From positions 87,355-151,354 of the forward strand of contig JAEOTZ010000072.1 of assembly GCA_016839585.1 (NCBI GenBank): a stretch of DNA of 64,000 bases. Reading direction: 5' to 3'. The notes under the pieces are model-generated. The model was not told where the DNA came from. It did not search any database and saw only the letters and a list, made by a program, of their open reading frames with translations. Both the position numbers and the translations under genes were made by a program. Numbering within the stretch: position 1 is the stretch's first letter; each line of letters begins with the position of its first letter. Shown one piece after another: positions 59,930 through 64,000 of the stretch. The stretch is from Promethearchaeota archaeon (GTDB lineage Archaea > Asgardarchaeota > Lokiarchaeia > Sigyniarchaeales > SOKP01).

Positions 59930-61059
59930 TGATAGCTTCTCAGATATTCAACCAGATAAAAACTGAGACAAAGAAAATTTTAAAAAAAGCGTTAAGTAAT
60001 AAAGAGATTTCTTCTGAAGAAGCTTTAAAATTATTAAAAGTTCATGGTAAAGAATTTTTTGCTTTACGCTACGTAGCAGATCAAATTTGTTATGAAAAAA
60101 AGCGAGATATTGTGACTTTTATAATAAATAGAAATATAAATTTTACAAATATTTGTTTTCAAGGATGTAAATTTTGCTCATTTAGTCTACCTGCAAATCA
60201 CGAAGATGCATTTTTATTAAGTATTGAAGAAATAAGAAAAAAAGTCATTGAAGCGAAAAATTTTAATTGTACAGAAGTATGTATTCAAGGTGGTATAAAT
60301 CCTCAATTAAAATTTGATTATTATTTGGAAATTATCAAAGCTGTCAAAAAGATTGATCCAAAAATTCATATTCATGCTTTTTCTCCTCAAGAAGTATTCT
60401 ATATGTCAAAGTTATATGGAGATACGGTGGAAAATACCTTGAAAGAACTTAAAAAATCTGGTTTAGATTCAATACCAGGGACAGCAGCTGAAATTCTAGT
60501 TGATAAGGTTCGTAAGGTTATTTGTCCTAATAAAGTTTCCACATCTCAATGGATTGACATTATCAAATTAGCTCATAAAACTGGTATACGAACGACTTCA
60601 ACAATAATGTATGGACATATAGAGACATTATCTGACAGGATTAAACATTTAGAGATTTTAAGAGAGATTCAGAAGAAAACTAATGGTTTTACTGAATTTG
60701 TTTCATTACCTTTTGTTAAGGAAAAGCCAATTTTATCAAAACTTACAGATTATCCACTAAAGCCTAGTTATGGAATGGAAGATTTAAAGTTATTTTGTGT
60801 TGCACGTCTATTTTTTAATAATTATATAGATAATATCCAATGTAGTTGGGTGAAACTTGGTCCCAAACTTGCTCAAGTTTCTCTAAACTATGGGGTGAAT
60901 GATTTTTCAGGCACTTTAATGGAAGAAAATATTTCTAAAAGTGCCGGAGCAGAATTTGGTGAATATTTACCTCCTGATGAAATTATTGAAATTATTAAAG
61001 CTGCTGGAAAGCGCCCAGCTCAGCGGGATACGCTTTATAATATTATGAGATATTATTAG
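59929..61059 (+). CDS. cofH: FO synthase subunit CofH
   Basis: Second radical SAM enzyme of FO synthesis, 376 residues, which adds a tyrosine-derived 4-hydroxybenzyl group to diaminouracil. The cluster motif is CFQGCKFC (Cys76, Cys80, Cys83) after NRNINFTNI, typical of CofH and MqnE/MqnC relatives. GTAAEILVDKVRKVICP, TTSTIMYGH and SCFV-like FVSLPFV segments follow. ATG 59929 is preferred over TTG 59926; TGATG overlaps the cofG stop. Its presence together with cofG shows that F420 is probably made. Confidence 0.93.
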   Translation: MIASQIFNQIKTETKKILKKALSNKEISSEEALKLLKVHGKEFFALRYVADQICYEKKRDIVTFIINRNINFTNICFQGCKFCSFSLPANHEDAFLLSIEEIRKKVIEAKNFNCTEVCIQGGINPQLKFDYYLEIIKAVKKIDPKIHIHAFSPQEVFYMSKLYGDTVENTLKELKKSGLDSIPGTAAEILVDKVRKVICPNKVSTSQWIDIIKLAHKTGIRTTSTIMYGHIETLSDRIKHLEILREIQKKTNGFTEFVSLPFVKEKPILSKLTDYPLKPSYGMEDLKLFCVARLFFNNYIDNIQCSWVKLGPKLAQVSLNYGVNDFSGTLMEENISKSAGAEFGEYLPPDEIIEIIKAAGKRPAQRDTLYNIMRYY

Positions 61060-61137
61060 ATTAATTTAGCTAATTTACTAAAAATTCCAAAACCAAATAA
61101 TGCTCAAGGTAGAGTCTTACATGAAATATTTGATTAG

Positions 61138-63003
61138 TTAGAGATTTTGATGACCTTGTAAATAACTTAAGATGTATTGTTGCGTTATTAAGTCTGAACT
61201 AACCACACCCAATACTTTTCCTTCATCAACAACAGGTATAGCAGAAATTTGATATTGCTCAAGTTCTCTTACAATATCCAAAATAGTAAAGTTCGGAGAT
61301 GCTGTGATAACATTCTTAGTCATAATTTTATCAAGCTTTACATCAATAGTTCCCTCAGCAGTAGCTTTTGTAACGTCCCAATCTGTTACAACTCCTACAA
61401 GCTTATCTTTAGAAAGAACAGCAATTATCCCACTCATACTATTTATGATTAATGCCGCCGCTTCTTGTAAATTACTATTAACATCAATGGTAGGTATTGA
61501 AACCATGATTTCTTTTGCAGTACGTTCACTTTCTTTTGCAGTGAGGCGCTGTACACTAATACGTTCAGCAGCTGCGAAGGGAAGCATATCTGGATTGTTA
61601 GCTAATAAATTAACTAATTCAATCATATTATTATGAATAACATCCTCTCTATATTCTTCTCCAGCTGTTAATCGTCTTTTTGAGAGTTCGGAAAATTCAA
61701 TAGCATGGTCTTTTAGCCAACTTTCTACCGCTATATGGTCACCTAACATTTTTTCTGGGATTTGTAAATGATCGGGTGTTTTGATAATATGTTCTTGAGC
61801 AGCATAGATGACTCCTCCAGAATTAACTAAATAATCATTTGCAATCATTACTCCTTTCTCACGATATACAATTTGTTCCATACGAATACGAGCAGCTTTT
61901 CTATTTGGATCTGGAGAATAGGTATTAGCCCCTTCCACAATCACTGACCATTTACCCATCCGATCCACTGTCGTTGAAGGATCCTCAGATTGCCAGACCC
62001 CCAGATAATTAAATACAGGCGCAGCTGGAATCATACAAAAAGCATTTTCTAGAAGTAAATTATTGGAATTAGTAGAAAATTTTGTAGGATGCTTATAACC
62101 CTCTCTTATAATTTCATTTTTAAAATATATATTCGTAACTAAACGTTTTTCTTTCCACAATTTAAAAAGATCTTCAACTGGTAACCCAGATTCATTATAT
62201 AAATAACCTTCTAGATCACTAATCCCAATTATTTTAACTTGTGGAATGCGTTCTTTTAATATACGTGCTGAATGAGCTCCAACAGCACCAAAACCTTGAA
62301 TTATAACTTTAAGATCTTTATGTTCTGGAATTTCTAAATTAGCAAATTGTGGAAGTACTCTTAATCTAGGCATAATTTCTAGCAAAGTCTGTAAAGCAAT
62401 CACCACGCCCCCGGCAGCAGCACCTAATTCATCGATACGATTACCTCCCATATCGAGTGGTTTGGATACGGCACTATCTAGCCCATTTTCTATTGCAATT
62501 GTTTTCATATCAGCATCATTTGTACCAACATCAGGTCCTGGGACATAAATACCTTTATAACGACGAATTAGACGAGCGAAACCACGAACTACTTCAGTAT
62601 GTTCTTCGGGTGTCAAATTCCTTTCAGCAACTATTCCTGCTTTTCCACCACCGTAAGGTAAGTTAGCAGCAGCATTTTTAAGTGTCATACCCCGAGCTAA
62701 ATTATAAATATCTGAAGGTGTGATATCTGGCAACATTCTAATACCCCCCATCGAAGGACTTCCCATTGAAAGATTATCAAGAACTAAATATCCACCTATT
62801 TCCAAAGAAGATACCTCATCCCACAAACAAACAACAAGTTTAGGACCAAGCTTATCACAAATAATTCCTAGGTGAGATAAAAGATGGAGATCCAAATTAG
62901 TAAATTCTAAATAACACTTTCCATTCTCCTTTTTAGTTCTCGCTTTCAGAGTACCCTCTGGAAGGTGTTCCCTAAGAAAAGTTTCCATTCTTTTTGGTAT
63001 CAT
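61138..63003 (-). CDS. gdhA: Glutamate dehydrogenase fused to C-terminal CBS pair
   Basis: A 621-residue enzyme. Residues 1-485 are a Glu/Leu dehydrogenase: MGGIRMLPDIT, the catalytic Lys in LPYGGGKAGIV, PGPDVGTNDADM, the NAD(P) loop IQGFGAVGAHSA, and VIVEGANTYSPD. Residues about 500-615 are two CBS motifs (IPTIDVNSNLQEAAALII with VLSKDKLVGVVTDWDV, then NVITASPNFTILDIV with VVDEGKVLGVVSSDLI), which bind adenine nucleotides. Typical archaeal GDH is about 415-420 residues; here the core is longer and the CBS pair suggests energy-linked control. Confidence 0.9.
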   Translation of the reverse strand: MIPKRMETFLREHLPEGTLKARTKKENGKCYLEFTNLDLHLLSHLGIICDKLGPKLVVCLWDEVSSLEIGGYLVLDNLSMGSPSMGGIRMLPDITPSDIYNLARGMTLKNAAANLPYGGGKAGIVAERNLTPEEHTEVVRGFARLIRRYKGIYVPGPDVGTNDADMKTIAIENGLDSAVSKPLDMGGNRIDELGAAAGGVVIALQTLLEIMPRLRVLPQFANLEIPEHKDLKVIIQGFGAVGAHSARILKERIPQVKIIGISDLEGYLYNESGLPVEDLFKLWKEKRLVTNIYFKNEIIREGYKHPTKFSTNSNNLLLENAFCMIPAAPVFNYLGVWQSEDPSTTVDRMGKWSVIVEGANTYSPDPNRKAARIRMEQIVYREKGVMIANDYLVNSGGVIYAAQEHIIKTPDHLQIPEKMLGDHIAVESWLKDHAIEFSELSKRRLTAGEEYREDVIHNNMIELVNLLANNPDMLPFAAAERISVQRLTAKESERTAKEIMVSIPTIDVNSNLQEAAALIINSMSGIIAVLSKDKLVGVVTDWDVTKATAEGTIDVKLDKIMTKNVITASPNFTILDIVRELEQYQISAIPVVDEGKVLGVVSSDLITQQYILSYLQGHQNL

Positions 63004-63121
63004 AATTTTCTGCCGATATTTAATTTCTTCAAATTAGTTTTAATTGTTAATATTCGCAATTTCTATATAGAGTATATTATTAAAAATATTTTTTTTATTT
63101 TTACAAAATTCAATCTTATAA

Positions 63122-64000
63122 TTATTCATCTTGAATATAAGGTTTCCCCAGCTTTAAACAAATTTCTGCTTTCTTTAATTCTCTACCTATATAATTAATA
63201 TGAGAAAGATTTTTAGTTAAATTTTCTTCTATAATTTTTTTACTCAATGCTTCTGCATTGGTTCCAATTAAAGTTTTAAGCAATTTATGTTTATTTGAGA
63301 AAAATAGTACATAAATATTTCTTGAATAATGATCAACATAAATCTTACAATATCCTGTTTCATCTGGAATATAATTAAGATTAAGTTTTTCAACAATTAT
63401 TGCATTTTTCCCTTCAATTTCCGGTATCACTTGACTAGTTTTTCCTTTAGCTTTAAAAATTTGAATTCCTTGATTAATTGGGGGTGATTTATTACATTTT
63501 GAAACGTAAGTTAACTTTACACTTTCTTTTAACTCGGCAACACCACCCATTAACTTTGTGCTATGCTCAACAGTAAATATTAAACCCATATCTAATTCAA
63601 TTGCTATACTAGCTAAAAGTCCATTAATTCCGACAGAATCTATATCCATTAACTCAACTACATTTGATATCCCAAAAAACATTGGGAGCTCTAATATTGT
63701 GTTTTTTAGTTTGGTAATTTCCTTTTTATACAAAAAATAGGCTTCTAATGAATTACAAATTCCTGGAGTGATTGGTGTTTCAAGCAAAGGATCAGCTATT
63801 AATTTCTCGAAACCAATATCATGCATTCTTTTCGTCAATTCAAGCAAATTATTAACTCGTGTTTCCGGGTCTTTTGGAAAGTATCCCTCATTAATTTTAG
63901 TTGGTAATATAACAATAGGGATATTTCTTGGAATATCTGAAAATTCCATATAATTTCCTAAATCTAGGCTAAGGATTAAATCGATTTTACTCTCTACAGC
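63122..64000 (-). CDS. Dihydropteroate synthase-related protein (TIGR00284-like), partial
   Basis: The gene enters from beyond the window end on the minus strand: the reading frame is open through 64000 (SKIDLILSLDLGNYMEFSDI), so only the C-terminal 292 residues are seen. Motifs: PIVILPTKINEGYFPKDPET, LIADPLLETPITPG, PMFFGISNVVELMDIDSVG, and MDIDSVGINGLLASIAIEL. The pattern fits archaeal DHPS-related proteins of methanopterin-type pterin synthesis. The internal ATG at 63949 is not the true start. Neighbouring mptA supports the pterin link. Confidence 0.82.
   Translation of the reverse strand, partial: AVESKIDLILSLDLGNYMEFSDIPRNIPIVILPTKINEGYFPKDPETRVNNLLELTKRMHDIGFEKLIADPLLETPITPGICNSLEAYFLYKKEITKLKNTILELPMFFGISNVVELMDIDSVGINGLLASIAIELDMGLIFTVEHSTKLMGGVAELKESVKLTYVSKCNKSPPINQGIQIFKAKGKTSQVIPEIEGKNAIIVEKLNLNYIPDETGYCKIYVDHYSRNIYVLFFSNKHKLLKTLIGTNAEALSKKIIEENLTKNLSHINYIGRELKKAEICLKLGKPYIQDE

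Noticed and set aside
61304..61636. Plus-strand frame of 110 codons inside the glutamate dehydrogenase-CBS gene
   Set aside because: It is antisense to the CBS and linker coding region, and its sequence has no recognisable domain. Treated as a shadow.
1..64000. tRNA, rRNA or CRISPR arrays
   Set aside because: I looked for GC-rich cloverleaf-like segments and GTTCGAATCC-type T-arms and for evenly spaced repeats, and found none. This is by eye; tRNAscan would be decisive.
1..64000. Transposase, integrase or inverted terminal repeats marking a mobile element
   Set aside because: No protein with such motifs and no flanking long repeats were seen. Clustering of the Ubl genes does not need a mobile element.

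Overview
The window is AT-rich (my estimate is about 30% G+C), densely packed and archaeal. Archaeal markers include MptA-type GTP cyclohydrolase, separate CofG and CofH, an archaeal-type alanyl-tRNA synthetase, the archaeal D-aminoacyl-tRNA deacylase, Lrp/AsnC and bacterio-opsin-activator-type regulators, and FtsZ. Several genes look eukaryote-like: a ubiquitin-like system (ubiquitin-like proteins, E1, E2, Rpn11-type JAMM protease and a membrane RING-like protein), a longin/roadblock-like protein and a steroid 5-alpha-reductase homologue. Together with the low G+C this suggests an Asgard archaeon, most likely of the Lokiarchaeia type. That assignment is inference from gene content; no rRNA or tRNA gene was seen to test it.

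Layout. 1-5.4 kb: sulfur-transfer and Fe-S assembly genes (TusA, DsrE-like, IscS, IscU with an extra domain, and a CoA-disulfide-reductase/rhodanese/TusA/rhodanese fusion). 5.5-15 kb: oxygen and superoxide defence (rubrerythrin, superoxide reductase, flavodiiron protein, two small rubredoxin-type proteins, a rubredoxin reductase fused to rubredoxin), with a permease, a HAD phosphatase and an acyl-CoA dehydrogenase. 15-27 kb: thiol and flavin redox genes (iron-sulfur flavoprotein, glutaredoxin-like proteins, ferredoxin-thioredoxin reductase subunit, two CCG-domain Fe-S proteins, two protein disulfide oxidoreductases, thioredoxin reductase), a MOT1-type molybdate transporter and the longin-like protein. 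27-34 kb: 5-alpha-reductase and SDR pair, a ferredoxin, two Lrp regulators and a divergent CO dehydrogenase. 34-49 kb: tRNA quality control and housekeeping (DtdA, AlaRS, FtsZ, PHP, nucleotidyltransferase). 49-56 kb: the ubiquitin-like locus. 56-64 kb: pterin, flavin and F420 cofactor genes and a glutamate dehydrogenase fused to CBS domains.

The most interesting system is the ubiquitin-like locus. Two closely related ubiquitin-like proteins end in -STAG. A third, convergent gene carries the same fold at the C-terminus of a membrane-anchored protein but has no C-terminal glycine. E1, E2, JAMM protease and a membrane RING-like protein follow in one direction. A coiled-coil gene next door shares a short KTP motif with the ubiquitin-like proteins. 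A hairpin terminator lies between the second ubiquitin-like gene and E1.

Other notable points are an IscS lacking the PLP lysine (as in Archaeoglobus), an IscU with a degenerate thioredoxin-reductase-like tail, and a CooS whose expected C-cluster Cys is Glu. I found no rRNA, tRNA, CRISPR array, transposase or integrase. No gap without a gene exceeds 300 bases once the small genes given here are counted.
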